Assembly: GCF_000167195.1 (NCBI RefSeq)
Contig: NZ_AADV02000002.1
Location: 338,269 to 402,268 of the forward strand
From: Crocosphaera watsonii WH 8501
Lineage (GTDB): Bacteria > Cyanobacteriota > Cyanobacteriia > Cyanobacteriales > Microcystaceae
Direction of reading: 5' to 3'
Length of the DNA: 64,000 bases
In this document: positions 1-8,923 of the stretch, piece after piece
Layout: every line of letters starts with the position of its first letter
Numbering within the stretch: position 1 is the stretch's first letter
Translations under genes and position numbers: made by a program
Notes under the pieces: model-generated
The model's database searches: none
What the model saw: only the letters and a program-made list of their open reading frames with translations
What the model was told of the DNA's origin: nothing

Positions 1-1
1 T

Positions 2-1705
2 GCTGATAATAGTCCCCGTTGGTTTATAGCCGATCAAGGATCAATGTTAGCAGGGGCCGCCAACGCCGTGCGATCGGCACAAGCAGATAAAAACGAATTA
101 GCTTATATTGTCAGAGATAGTGATAGTAGTACCCTAATTGTAGAAAATCAGAAAACCTTAGACAAAATACGCTCTTTTTGTGACGAAATACCCCTACAGT
201 TAATTATCCTCCTCAGCGACGAAACCCCCAACCGAGACGATCCCATCAAAACCTTAAACTTTTCCCAACTGATGGAACTAGGGGCTAAAAACAGCTTACA
301 ACCGGTGAAAAAAAATGACACCGATTTAGCCACCTTAATCTATACATCAGGAACCACAGGACAACCAAAAGGTGCCATGTTATCCCATGGTAATCTCTTG
401 CACCAAGTCAAAAATTTAGATGCTGTGATCCAACCCAAGGTAGGGGATCAGGTACTTAGTATTTTACCATCTTGGCACTCTTACGAACGCAGCGCAGAAT
501 ATTTTCTGCTCTCCCAAGGATGTACCCTAGTTTACACCAATATCCGCAACTTTAAGACCGATATCAAGCGATTTAAACCCCAACACATGGTGGGGGTTCC
601 CCGTCTTTGGGACTCTATTTATGAAGGTATACAGAAGCAACTGAGGGAAAAAAGCGACACCCAACAAAAAATAGCCCAGTTTTTCTTCAATATTTCCCAA
701 AACTTTATCCTTTCTCGACGCATCGCCGACAATATGAGTTTAGAACACTTCGATGCCTCTGCTATAGATAGGTTCATAGCGAAACTTAAAACTATCTTCC
801 TCGCCCCTTTACACGGTTTAGGGGATAAACTCGTCTATAGCAAGATTCGGGAAGGTTTAGGAGGCAATTTTGAAACATTAATGAGTGGTGGGGGTTCCCT
901 GGCCAAACATTTAGACGACTTCTACGAGATCATTAACGTCCCGGTTTTAGTGGGTTATGGTCTAACAGAAACTTCCCCGGTTAGTAACGCCCGTACCCAT
1001 AGTCATAACCTACGGGGTTCTTCTGGTCAACCTATTCCCCATACAGAGATCAAGATCGTCGATCTCGATACAGGGGAAGCCGTTTCTCGGGGAAAACGAG
1101 GAGTTGTTCTCATTCGTGGTCCCCAAGTCATGCAAGGATACTACAAGAAACCCGAAGCTACTGCCAAAGCGATCGATCCCGAAGGGTGGTTTAATAGTGG
1201 GGACTTGGGTTGGATCACTCCTATGAATGATTTAGTGATCACCGGACGGGCTAAAGATACCATTGTCTTGAATAACGGGGAAAATATTGAACCCCAACCC
1301 ATCGAAGATGCTTGTGTCAGAAGTCCTTATATTGACCAGATGATGTTAGTGGGACAAGATCAAAAAGCTTTAGGTGCTTTGATTGTACCTAACTTAGACG
1401 CATTACAAACATGGGGCAAAAATCAACAACTTAACCTGACTTTTCCTTCAGAAGATGCCAGCAGAGAAACGATCATTAACAGCGATCTTTATGGAAAACC
1501 TGTTCAAGACTTATTCAAACAAGAATTGAAACGAGAAGTGAAAAATCGCCCAGGATATCGTGCCGATGACCAAATTAAAGTCTTTGAACTGATTTTAGAA
1601 CCCTTTTCCTCTGAAAACGGTATGATGACCCAAACCTTGAAAATAAAACGGCCTATAGTCACTGAACGATATCAGGGTATGATTAACGGGATGTTTGAAT
1701 CGTAG
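2..1705 (+). CDS. Long-chain acyl-CoA / acyl-ACP synthetase (AMP-binding), 5' end outside window
   Basis: Activates free fatty acids with ATP to an acyl-adenylate and transfers them to CoA or ACP; in cyanobacteria the single Aas-type enzyme recycles membrane fatty acids. The frame is open from base 2, so the start lies upstream; about 568 residues are visible. Adenylate-forming motifs are clear: the P-loop YTSGTTGQPKGAM about 113 residues into the visible frame, GYGLTETSP in the middle, GWFNSGDLG, and the hinge GRAKDTIVLNNGENIEP. The long insertion between the P-loop and the TE motif and the C-terminal end are typical of the bacterial long-chain type. A 34-base gap separates it from the next gene, so co-transcription is likely. 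The acyl-ACP versus acyl-CoA preference cannot be read from sequence. Confidence 0.9.
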   Translation, partial: ADNSPRWFIADQGSMLAGAANAVRSAQADKNELAYIVRDSDSSTLIVENQKTLDKIRSFCDEIPLQLIILLSDETPNRDDPIKTLNFSQLMELGAKNSLQPVKKNDTDLATLIYTSGTTGQPKGAMLSHGNLLHQVKNLDAVIQPKVGDQVLSILPSWHSYERSAEYFLLSQGCTLVYTNIRNFKTDIKRFKPQHMVGVPRLWDSIYEGIQKQLREKSDTQQKIAQFFFNISQNFILSRRIADNMSLEHFDASAIDRFIAKLKTIFLAPLHGLGDKLVYSKIREGLGGNFETLMSGGGSLAKHLDDFYEIINVPVLVGYGLTETSPVSNARTHSHNLRGSSGQPIPHTEIKIVDLDTGEAVSRGKRGVVLIRGPQVMQGYYKKPEATAKAIDPEGWFNSGDLGWITPMNDLVITGRAKDTIVLNNGENIEPQPIEDACVRSPYIDQMMLVGQDQKALGALIVPNLDALQTWGKNQQLNLTFPSEDASRETIINSDLYGKPVQDLFKQELKREVKNRPGYRADDQIKVFELILEPFSSENGMMTQTLKIKRPIVTERYQGMINGMFES

Positions 1706-1739
1706 TCATTGAAATCAATAGTCAACGGAGAAAATAGTT

Positions 1740-2189
1740 ATGGAAGACGCAAACACCAGTTTATTACTGAAACGCCCGGTTAACTTAAAGGTGATTGTTA
1801 CCACTCGCTGGAAAGAAGAAATGCAGCAACAACTGCAAGCACAAATCGAACAAGTTGACAACCAGATACAACAAATTGAAATGCAAGGACAACGGGCCAT
1901 TGCTGAAATCCAAAAACAAAGTGTATCTCCTCCAGGCCCAGAAACAACCCAACAAATTGATAATATTCAATTACAGGTTAATCAGAAAAAAAGTGAGTTT
2001 TTGGAACGAAAAAATCAATTTTTACAACAAATGCAGCAAGTTCAAACTGTTGAATTAGAACAAGAAGTTGTTCAAGGACAATTAGAAAGTTTTTTCCGTG
2101 TTGAAAAAGGAGAAAACTTGGTCAAAAAACTAAACGTAGAAGTTGTCATTCGTGATGGTGTAATTGAAGAAATACGGGGAGAAATTTGA
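1740..2189 (+). CDS. YlqD-like conserved protein (coiled coil)
   Basis: A 149-residue, Gln- and Glu-rich protein with a short beta-type N-terminus (LLLKRPVNLKVIVTTRW), a long central helical coiled-coil stretch and a C-terminal beta segment (VEVVIRDGVIEEIRGEI). This matches my memory of the YlqD family, which is common in cyanobacteria and Firmicutes and has no established function. The ATG at 1740 is preceded by AACGGAG, a reasonable ribosome binding site. The gene follows the acyl-CoA synthetase closely and is followed by a good terminator hairpin, so the two probably form one transcription unit. No signal peptide or membrane segment is seen. Confidence 0.7.
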   Translation: MEDANTSLLLKRPVNLKVIVTTRWKEEMQQQLQAQIEQVDNQIQQIEMQGQRAIAEIQKQSVSPPGPETTQQIDNIQLQVNQKKSEFLERKNQFLQQMQQVQTVELEQEVVQGQLESFFRVEKGENLVKKLNVEVVIRDGVIEEIRGEI

Positions 2190-2293
2190 CAACCGACCCT
2201 AACCCACCCCTAACCCTACCCACCCCCGCCCCTCCCAGAAGGGGAATTTATCGTTGAGGACTTCTGCGGACATTTTCTTAAAATTTAACTAAG

Positions 2294-2329
2294 ATAGCCA
2301 TGTTTTCAAAGCAACGTGGCTATTTTTTT
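2294..2329 (+). terminator. Rho-independent terminator
   Basis: An 11-bp stem (ATAGCCATGTT pairing with AACGTGGCTAT, one G-U pair) with a short loop is followed by a run of seven T. It lies about 105 bases after the YlqD-like gene and closes the acyl-CoA synthetase unit. The stretch before it (2197-2247) is a C-rich low-complexity run with a small hairpin. Confidence 0.8.
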
Positions 2330-2488
2330 CATTTTGTGTATTTTTATGGCTAGTTTCAGAGATTAATAGTAATTTGCCTTAAATTATCTTGCTTTAGAAA
2401 ATAATAATAATTATTACTAAACTACTAATAAATGTGACAGTATGCAAAAAAATGCTATGATAGATATAGAGACAGAAGAACTCAATTT

Positions 2489-3184
2489 ATGCCGTTATTG
2501 ATTTTAGTCGCCGATGACGATCTGGGAATTCGTGTCGCTGTTAAAGACTATTTAGAAATGCACGGTTATGGCTGCATAACCGCCCAAAACGGAGAAGATG
2601 CCTTTTCCTTAGTTCAAACTTATCGTCCCCATTTATTAATCTCAGATATTAAGATGCCACGAAAGGACGGCTATACCTTAGTAAAAGAACTTCGTCAACT
2701 GCCGGAATTTCGTTTACTACCCGTAGTCTTTCTAACCGAGTGTAGTACAACAGAAAGTCGTATTCAAGGGTATCAAGTTGGTTGTGATGTATATTTACCC
2801 AAACCTTTTGAAATGGACGAATTAAAAGCAGTTATCCGTAATTTATTAGAGCGATCGCAAATTATTCAATCAGAGTGGCGTTTTTCCCAGAATAAGTCCG
2901 TTAACCAAAATACCCCTCAACAACAACAGCAAGCGGCTAAAATTTCCATTCAAGCAGAAATAGAGTTCTTTGAATTAACCCGACGAGAAAGCGAAGTCCT
3001 CGACTTATTAACTATGGGACTCTCCAATGGAGAAATAGGTCAAAGACTCCATTTAAGTCCTCGTACTATTGAAAAATACGTGAGTAGTTTACTGCGGAAA
3101 ACAGATACTAGCAACCGTGCCGAATTAGTCCGTTTTGCTTTCGATCACCATTTAGCTTTTCCCTGCGGGAAGCCCCACATCTGA
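2489..3184 (+). CDS. Response regulator, receiver + LuxR-type HTH (Rre1/Ycf29-like)
   Basis: A 231-residue two-component transcription factor. The receiver domain (about 1-120) has the acidic pair DDD near residue 10, the phospho-acceptor Asp in LLISDIKMPRKDGY and the conserved Lys in YLPKPF. The C-terminal domain (about 155-220) is a LuxR/NarL helix-turn-helix: LTRRESEVLDLLTMGLSNGEIGQ then LSPRTIEKYVSSLLRKT. The architecture and the MPLLILVADDD start resemble cyanobacterial Rre1 (Ycf29), a stress-response regulator partnered with Hik2/Hik34; the ortholog call is from memory. The last residues (PCGKPHI) and the stop fall inside a structured repeat-like segment that continues downstream, so the native C-terminus may have been replaced. 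No kinase gene is adjacent. Confidence 0.75.
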   Translation: MPLLILVADDDLGIRVAVKDYLEMHGYGCITAQNGEDAFSLVQTYRPHLLISDIKMPRKDGYTLVKELRQLPEFRLLPVVFLTECSTTESRIQGYQVGCDVYLPKPFEMDELKAVIRNLLERSQIIQSEWRFSQNKSVNQNTPQQQQQAAKISIQAEIEFFELTRRESEVLDLLTMGLSNGEIGQRLHLSPRTIEKYVSSLLRKTDTSNRAELVRFAFDHHLAFPCGKPHI

Positions 3185-3582
3185 ACCCAAAGGGTCAGTG
3201 TGGGATGGGGCGTATAAACTGAGGAGGAAACCTCCTCAGACAGCCCCTCATGAAAGCAGGGGCAGGGATGACAAACGTAGCTTTTCTGATCTAAAATAAA
3301 CACATCGCTTGATAGGTCTACAAGGTAATGACTTGGGTTTATGATTCGAGCGATAGAGGAAAGAAGGACGTATCTTGCTGAACCTGACCCTCCACAGTGG
3401 ACTTGCAGAAGCTGTGATCCAAAGCATAGTAATTGAAGAATTTTGAACCTTTGGGACAAGGGGGATAGCCTATCGCCTTGGCGTAAAACTTGCTATTGCT
3501 TGCAGTAGAAAGCGGCCGACTGGGTAGGAAGCCCACACTCTATCCGATAGGATGAGTGTGCGGTAGTTCACTTAGCTGAGTT
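3165..3582. other. Structured non-coding segment, possible IS200/IS605-type remnant
   Basis: This stretch between the response regulator and the K+ channel has no convincing gene but is dense in hairpins: a GCCCCACA...TGTGGG-type fold starting at 3174, a perfect 9-bp stem at 3219-3239 (CTGAGGAGG/CCTCCTCAG, loop AAA), a 6-bp stem (CCCCT/AGGGG type) at about 3242-3263, and a 7-bp stem CACACTC/GAGTGTG at 3534-3560 followed by GCGGTAGTTCAC. The last pattern resembles the subterminal palindrome and right end of cyanobacterial IS200/IS605 elements. No TnpA or TnpB frame is present, so it would be a remnant or small derivative. A structured RNA is an alternative. Confidence 0.4.
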
Positions 3583-4650
3583 TTAATGTCTAGGTGGCCG
3601 CAAAGCTGGAGAAGGAGTAATGGGACCTAAAATTTGATTGAGTTGTCGTAATTGTTCCGGGGTTCCCATACAGATTAACAAATCTCCAGCCATCAATTCC
3701 GTTTCTCCCGTCGGCCCCCCCAATAAAGTACCATCAGACCGACGAATAGCTAAAACCAACGCCCCCGACTGTAATCTTAATCTTGCTTCGCTGAGAGTTT
3801 GACCCACACAAGGACAAAACTTAGGATCAAGCAGAAATTCCTCCATATAAAAAGTGCGATCGCTTCCCGTTAAGATCCCATCCACAAAATCCATCACCTG
3901 GGGTCTCAAAGCCGCCGCAGCCAAACGTTTACCCCCAGTAATATAGGGGGAGACAACAGCATCGGCCCCCGCCCGTTGTAGCTTTAATACCGCTTCCTCT
4001 GTACTAGCGCGGGCGATCGCTCGAATTTTGGGGTTGAGAGTTTTAGCAGAGAGAACAGTATAGAGGTTTTCTGCATCGGAGGTTAAAGCAGAGACTAAAC
4101 ACACCGCCTTATCAATTTTGGCATTGATCAAACATTCATCTAGGGTTGCGTCTCCCTGAATAACGATATAGCCTAACTGTTTGGCTTCTTCCACTTGTTC
4201 CGGTCGAGAGTCAATAATCACAAAAGGAACGTCCTCGGCCGTAAATTCTTGGGCTACTTGTCGAGCAGTACGCCCATAACCGCAGACGATACAATGATGT
4301 TCTAGGGTGTCTATCAAGCGTCTCTCCTGTCGTTGTCTAATTCCATCTTGAAAATAACCTTGAATTAAAGCCTCGGTTAAACGATTGACAATATAACCAA
4401 TGGTAATGACTCCTAACAAAATTAAAACAATAGTAAACAGTCGGGAGTCATCATCGAGGGGGCGAACTTCGGAAAACCCAACAGTAGACAGGGTAATCAT
4501 CGTCATATAGGCCGCTTCAGTCAATGACCATTTTTCGATGACATAATACCAAAAGGTTCCCAAGCAAAAAACACCAGCTAATGCGATCGCCCCACCGAGT
4601 AATTCTTGTCGTAAACGTCGATATTTTTCTTCAAAAGAATATAGAGCCAT
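3583..4650 (-). CDS. Potassium channel protein with RCK (TrkA-N/TrkA-C) domain
   Basis: A 355-residue channel subunit. Two membrane segments (about 15-35 and 70-92) flank a pore loop with the filter-like sequence TLSTVGF. A Rossmann RCK/TrkA-N domain follows from about 115 (CIVCGYGRTARQVAQEF, then IIDSRPEQ and IQGDAT), and a TrkA-C domain lies near residues 265-345. This is the two-TM MthK/GsuK-like layout; such channels are gated by cytosolic ligands bound to RCK rings. The filter has Phe rather than Tyr after TVG, a known natural variant that can alter selectivity. The gene is monocistronic by position and convergent with the upstream response regulator. Confidence 0.85.
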   Translation of the reverse strand: MALYSFEEKYRRLRQELLGGAIALAGVFCLGTFWYYVIEKWSLTEAAYMTMITLSTVGFSEVRPLDDDSRLFTIVLILLGVITIGYIVNRLTEALIQGYFQDGIRQRQERRLIDTLEHHCIVCGYGRTARQVAQEFTAEDVPFVIIDSRPEQVEEAKQLGYIVIQGDATLDECLINAKIDKAVCLVSALTSDAENLYTVLSAKTLNPKIRAIARASTEEAVLKLQRAGADAVVSPYITGGKRLAAAALRPQVMDFVDGILTGSDRTFYMEEFLLDPKFCPCVGQTLSEARLRLQSGALVLAIRRSDGTLLGGPTGETELMAGDLLICMGTPEQLRQLNQILGPITPSPALRPPRH

Positions 4651-4999
4651 AGAAATTGTTATTTTCTAGAATATTTCCCTGGATTGGTGTGATAATTTCG
4701 ACGTTCAATCTATAGTTCATAAAAATATAGTCAAATATGACATATCCTTATGTTGTTTTTTACTGATACCCTGTTTCGTATAAACTACTATATTTCTTCC
4801 TTATTTCTCTTGAATGTTTATGATACCTTGAAGATCCTCAAGTAATTATCCCGAAAGCCTTTACTAAGGAATGGACATAGTTGAAATCTATCAATCATTA
4901 TAACTAAACAGAATCAAGCCCCTTGCGGATTTTAATAGTTTTTTTGTACTTCCTAGTTGTCATTTTCTGACACAAGAGCAAAAAATTTTAGACAAGCTC
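4651..4999. other. Intergenic region without recognised gene
   Basis: AT-rich spacer between the divergently placed K+ channel gene and tRNA-Phe. It should contain the channel promoter. No open frame, repeat or strong hairpin was seen. Confidence 0.5.
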
Positions 5000-5028
5000 T
5001 TGCATTACTCCAAATTATTTGTTATGCT
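5000..5028 (+). promoter_or_regulatory. Sigma-70-type promoter of tRNA-Phe
   Basis: TTGCAT (5000-5005) and TATGCT (5023-5028) are separated by 17 bases and lie 29 bases before the tRNA. Both hexamers are close to the consensus. Confidence 0.65.
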
Positions 5029-5057
5029 AGTTAAGCGCAAAACAAAAGAATGCTTTA

Positions 5058-5130
<73 letters not shown>

Positions 5131-5171
5131 TCTAACTATAATCAGTATAACCCACCATTCATAAGGGTTTT

Positions 5172-5216
5172 AGGGACTCAACAGAGGAGCGTTTCTCTTT
5201 GAGTCCTTAAATTTTT
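5172..5216 (+). terminator. Terminator hairpin after tRNA-Phe
   Basis: Inverted repeat AGGGACTCAA...TTTGAGTCCTT with an inner AGAG/CTCT pairing, followed by AAATTTTTGGTTTTTTTT. It sits 41 bases after the tRNA. From here to glcE (5405) no other feature was seen. Confidence 0.6.
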
Positions 5217-5404
5217 GGTTTTTTTTATTCATAAATACTTAGTTTGGGGCGATTTGTAGAATTGATGGATGACTTTATGGCAGTGATGCACTGTTTTTCT
5301 TCTAACCTATAGAGGAATAGGGAATTCTGCCCGACGTTTTTGATAAAGAGTATGAACGTAAACTATCACAAGAAAATGACAAACAATGATAAAATATCAA
5401 GAAA

Positions 5405-6730
5405 ATGTATAACTATCTAGTTATGACCTCTGAAATCGCTTCACAATTAGAATCTATATTAGATACCCAGGATATTATTCCCAGAGATAGAGTCAATAAT
5501 GGTTGGCAAGATCGGGTTAAAAAAACAATTTATAATAGTTGTCTTCCTGACTATTTCCTAACTCCTCCTGAGCTTAAATATTTGAGTAATACTGTTAGAA
5601 TAGCAAGCAAAAATCGCTGTTCAATACTTCCTTGTGGTAGTGGGACTAAGTTAAGTTGGGGTGGTGTGGTTTCTGATGCTAATCTCGTTATTAGTACCCA
5701 AAAGCTTAACCGAGTCATAGATCATGCAGTAAGTGACTTAACCATCACCGTAGAAGCAGGGATAAAATTAAGGGACTTACAGACTATTTTAGGGCATCAT
5801 AATCAATTTTTGCCTATTGACCCTGCTTACCCAGATAATGCCACCATCGGAGGCATTTTAGCCACAGCAGACACGGGATCTTGGCGACAACGTTATGGGG
5901 GAATACGGGATCTAGTATTAGGGTTATCCTTTGTCCGTTGGGATGGAGAAATAGCGAAAGCAGGGGGTAAAGTTGTCAAAAATGTGGCAGGATATGACTT
6001 AATGAAACTATTTACAGGTTCCTACGGCACATTGGGAATTATATCTACTGTTACCTTCCGTTTGTATCCTATCCCTGAAGCTTCGGGAACCTTGCTGATG
6101 ACTGGGGAAGCCGAAAACATAAGCCAAATGGCACAAACCTTTTTACAATCGGGGTTACAGCCTACTGCTGCTGAAATGATTTCACCATCTGTCGTGAAAA
6201 CCTTAGAATTAGGGGAAAATATGGGCTTAATGGTACGTTTCCAAAGTATCCCAGAAAGTGTTAATGAGCAAAGTCAACAAGTGCAAGCGATCGCCGAAAA
6301 GTTAAGTATAAAAGTGATATTCTGTAAAGATGAAATTGAAAATAATCTATGGAAACAATTACAAAAATTAATCAGAGTTGATAACACAAATGTAACCATA
6401 AAAGGCAAAATAGGAATTATACCCAATCAAGCAGTTAACTGGTTAATAAAATTAAATGAGTTAACCCAGCAACAAGGATGGGGGATGATTAATTTAAGTA
6501 GTGGCATAGGACAGTTTAAACTGGATATAGAACCCAGTTTAGGCATCTTAAAACAACTGCGATCGCTCGCTCAAGAAAACCGAGGCTTTTTAACCATTTT
6601 AGAAGCAGATCAAAGCATCAAAAAACAATTTGAACCTTGGGGATATTCTGGCAATGCCTTACCCCTAATGAAACAAATTAAAACCCAATTTGACCCCCAT
6701 AACCTATTTAGTCCTTCCCGTTTTATCTAG
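5405..6730 (+). CDS. glcE: Glycolate oxidase subunit GlcE (FAD-binding)
   Basis: FAD-binding subunit of the glycolate dehydrogenase complex, which oxidises photorespiratory glycolate to glyoxylate. The 441-residue product has a PCMH-type FAD fold: ILPCGSGTKLSWGG (about 80-93), NATIGGILATADTG (about 146) and GGKVVKNVAGYDLMKLFTGSYGTLG (split motif, about 188-212). The length is that of GlcE rather than the longer GlcD. The ATG at 5405 gives MYNYLVMTSE; an internal ATG at 5423 is an equally plausible start because neither has a strong ribosome binding site. The stop at 6730 is 27 bases before the glcF ATG, so the two are an operon. The GlcD subunit is not adjacent; the protein at 16733 or another locus may supply that role. 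Confidence 0.85.
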   Translation: MYNYLVMTSEIASQLESILDTQDIIPRDRVNNGWQDRVKKTIYNSCLPDYFLTPPELKYLSNTVRIASKNRCSILPCGSGTKLSWGGVVSDANLVISTQKLNRVIDHAVSDLTITVEAGIKLRDLQTILGHHNQFLPIDPAYPDNATIGGILATADTGSWRQRYGGIRDLVLGLSFVRWDGEIAKAGGKVVKNVAGYDLMKLFTGSYGTLGIISTVTFRLYPIPEASGTLLMTGEAENISQMAQTFLQSGLQPTAAEMISPSVVKTLELGENMGLMVRFQSIPESVNEQSQQVQAIAEKLSIKVIFCKDEIENNLWKQLQKLIRVDNTNVTIKGKIGIIPNQAVNWLIKLNELTQQQGWGMINLSSGIGQFKLDIEPSLGILKQLRSLAQENRGFLTILEADQSIKKQFEPWGYSGNALPLMKQIKTQFDPHNLFSPSRFI

Positions 6731-6757
6731 TTGACTTTTTCAAGAACACTTATTATT

Positions 6758-8125
6758 ATGCAACTTTCTGATAACTCCAATAATAGTTTTAATTTTCAAC
6801 GAGCTTTAGAAGAAGAAATTAAAGGATTTGACGCAAAAAATCCACCCAAACAAGAACTAATTGATAGTTGTGTTCATTGTGGCTTCTGTTTATCTACATG
6901 TCCGAGTTACCGTGTTATCGGTAAAGAAATGGATTCTCCAAGGGGCAGAATTTATTTAATGGATGCTATCAATAAAGGAAAAGCAACCCTAGATGAAGCA
7001 ACTACCCAACATTTTGACAGTTGTTTAGGTTGCTTAGCTTGTGTTTCAACCTGTCCATCGGGGGTACAATACGATAGTTTAATTTCAGCAACTAGACCCC
7101 AAGTTGAAAGAAATCAACCGAGAAGTATTGCTGATAAAATCATTAGAAGTATAATTTTTAATCTTTTTCCCTATCCCCAAAGATTACAAATTTTTATTCC
7201 CTTACTTTGGCTATATCAAAACTTAGGAATTCAGAAAATTGTCAGGAAAACAGGGTTATTAAAATATTTATCCCCTCGTTTAGCTGCAATGGAGTCTATT
7301 TTACCAGACATAACCCTTAAATCATTCAACAAAACCTATCCCGATGTTATCCCTGCTCAAGGTAAAAAACGTTACCGTGTGGGAGTAGTTTTAGGGTGTG
7401 TTCAAAGATTATTTTTCTCCCCTGTTAATGAAGCAACGGTTAGGGTTTTAACTGCTAACGGTTGTGAAGTAGTTATTCCTAAAAGTCAGGGTTGTTGCGC
7501 TGCATTACCAGCACACCAGGGACAGGAAAAACAGGCTCAAGCTTTAGCCAAACAGATGATTGATAGTTTTGCTGATACTGGTGTTGATTATATCATTATC
7601 AATGCTGCTGGATGTGGTCATACATTAAAAGAATATGGTCATATTTTAGACGATGATGCAGAGTACAAAGAAAAGGGTGAACAATTTTCAAATCAGGTTA
7701 AAGATATTCAAGAATTTTTAGCAGAAATTGGTTTAAAAACCCCATTATCTCCTGTAAAAGATGAAAATTTACCTTTAGTTTATCAAGATGCTTGTCATCT
7801 TCTGCACGGTCAAAAAATTAGCTTACAACCCCGTCAACTTCTTAAACAAATTCCAGGAATAACATTAAAAGAACCTATTGATGCTGCTTTATGTTGTGGT
7901 AGTGCAGGGGTTTATAATATGTTACAACCAGAAGTTGCTGATGAGTTAGGAAAACAAAAAGTCAATAATTTAATGAATACAGGGGCAAAATTAATTGCCT
8001 CTCCTAACCCTGGATGCTCTTTACAAATTAAAAAACACCTAAACCAACAGGGAAAAGATATAAAATTAATACACCCTATCGAGTTATTAGATCATTCTAT
8101 TAGAGGTGATAAAATTAAACTGTAG
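6758..8125 (+). CDS. glcF: Glycolate oxidase iron-sulfur subunit GlcF
   Basis: Iron-sulfur subunit that passes electrons from the flavin to the membrane quinone pool. Two [4Fe-4S] motifs lie at the N-terminus (CVHCGFCLSTCPSYR and CLGCLACVSTCPSG). Two CCG domains follow, with GCCAALPAHQGQ, DACHLLHGQ and CCGSAGVYNM, the heterodisulfide-reductase-like cysteine cluster. I chose the ATG at 6758 (MQLSDNSNN) over the in-frame TTG at 6731, which would give nine unlikely extra residues directly abutting the glcE stop. The product is about 455 residues, normal for the family. Confidence 0.9.
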   Translation: MQLSDNSNNSFNFQRALEEEIKGFDAKNPPKQELIDSCVHCGFCLSTCPSYRVIGKEMDSPRGRIYLMDAINKGKATLDEATTQHFDSCLGCLACVSTCPSGVQYDSLISATRPQVERNQPRSIADKIIRSIIFNLFPYPQRLQIFIPLLWLYQNLGIQKIVRKTGLLKYLSPRLAAMESILPDITLKSFNKTYPDVIPAQGKKRYRVGVVLGCVQRLFFSPVNEATVRVLTANGCEVVIPKSQGCCAALPAHQGQEKQAQALAKQMIDSFADTGVDYIIINAAGCGHTLKEYGHILDDDAEYKEKGEQFSNQVKDIQEFLAEIGLKTPLSPVKDENLPLVYQDACHLLHGQKISLQPRQLLKQIPGITLKEPIDAALCCGSAGVYNMLQPEVADELGKQKVNNLMNTGAKLIASPNPGCSLQIKKHLNQQGKDIKLIHPIELLDHSIRGDKIKL

Positions 8126-8155
8126 AATAAATTAAGTGCAAGGTAAGGCTAAATT

Positions 8156-8872
8156 ATGTCATCTTTACCAGGAAAAGACAGGAACAAAATATCTAAAAAA
8201 AAGTCTGGCTTTTTTCACAACTTTGTGACTATGAGCAGCATTTTATTGATTGCGTTCCTGGTATTAATTATTTCAATAGATTGGTATATTGGTAATCAAT
8301 TTAACCAATCTATTTATTCTGATATCAATCAAATTCCTAGAAAAAAAATAGCCTTAGTATTAGGAACATCTAAATATGTTAACCAATCTGAAAGGACACG
8401 CTATAATGCCTATTATGCTTATCGAATGAAAGCGGCTGCAAAATTGTATCAGGCCAAAAAAGTAGATGGAATTTTGGTCTCAGGAGATAACTCAACTGAA
8501 TTTTATGATGAACCCAGTCAAATGACCGAAGATTTAATTAAATTGGGGGTTCCTGCTCAATATATCAATCAAGACTATGCAGGGTTTAGGACCTTAGATT
8601 CTATTGTACGGGCTAAAGAAATTTCTGGCTTAGAAAGCTATACCATTGTCTCTCAAAAATTCCATTGTCAACGAGCATTATATATTGCGAAAGCAAAAGG
8701 ACAAAATCCCATTGCTTTTTCTGCCTCCGATATACAATCTTTTGCTGGAATAAGAACAAGATTGAGAGAAGTTTTTGCGAGATTTAAAGCATTTTTAGAC
8801 TGTAAAATATTAAAAACAAATCCCAAGTTTTTAGGGAAACCTGAGACCCTTCATTATCGGGGACATTCCTGA
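8156..8872 (+). CDS. SanA/YdcF-type DUF218 membrane-anchored protein
   Basis: A 238-residue protein with a basic cytoplasmic N-terminus, one membrane anchor (about 27-46, ILLIAFLVLIISIDWYIG) and a DUF218 domain. The domain shows IALVLGTSKYV, DGILVSGDN, the acidic YDEPSQM segment, TLDSIVRAKEI and IVSQKFHCQRALYIAK, matching the SanA family. SanA of enterobacteria affects envelope barrier function; the biochemical activity is not established. It lies 30 bases after glcF, so it may be co-transcribed, but no functional link is evident. Confidence 0.8.
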   Translation: MSSLPGKDRNKISKKKSGFFHNFVTMSSILLIAFLVLIISIDWYIGNQFNQSIYSDINQIPRKKIALVLGTSKYVNQSERTRYNAYYAYRMKAAAKLYQAKKVDGILVSGDNSTEFYDEPSQMTEDLIKLGVPAQYINQDYAGFRTLDSIVRAKEISGLESYTIVSQKFHCQRALYIAKAKGQNPIAFSASDIQSFAGIRTRLREVFARFKAFLDCKILKTNPKFLGKPETLHYRGHS

Positions 8873-8923
8873 TACCAGAGAGTTAGGAGTTATGTTTTTA
8901 TGTTTTTTTTAGTTGACTTTTGT

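Noticed and set aside
3165-3582. tmRNA or RNase P RNA
   Set aside because: Hairpin density prompted the check, but neither the tmRNA tRNA-like ends and tag frame nor the conserved RNase P core sequences are present.
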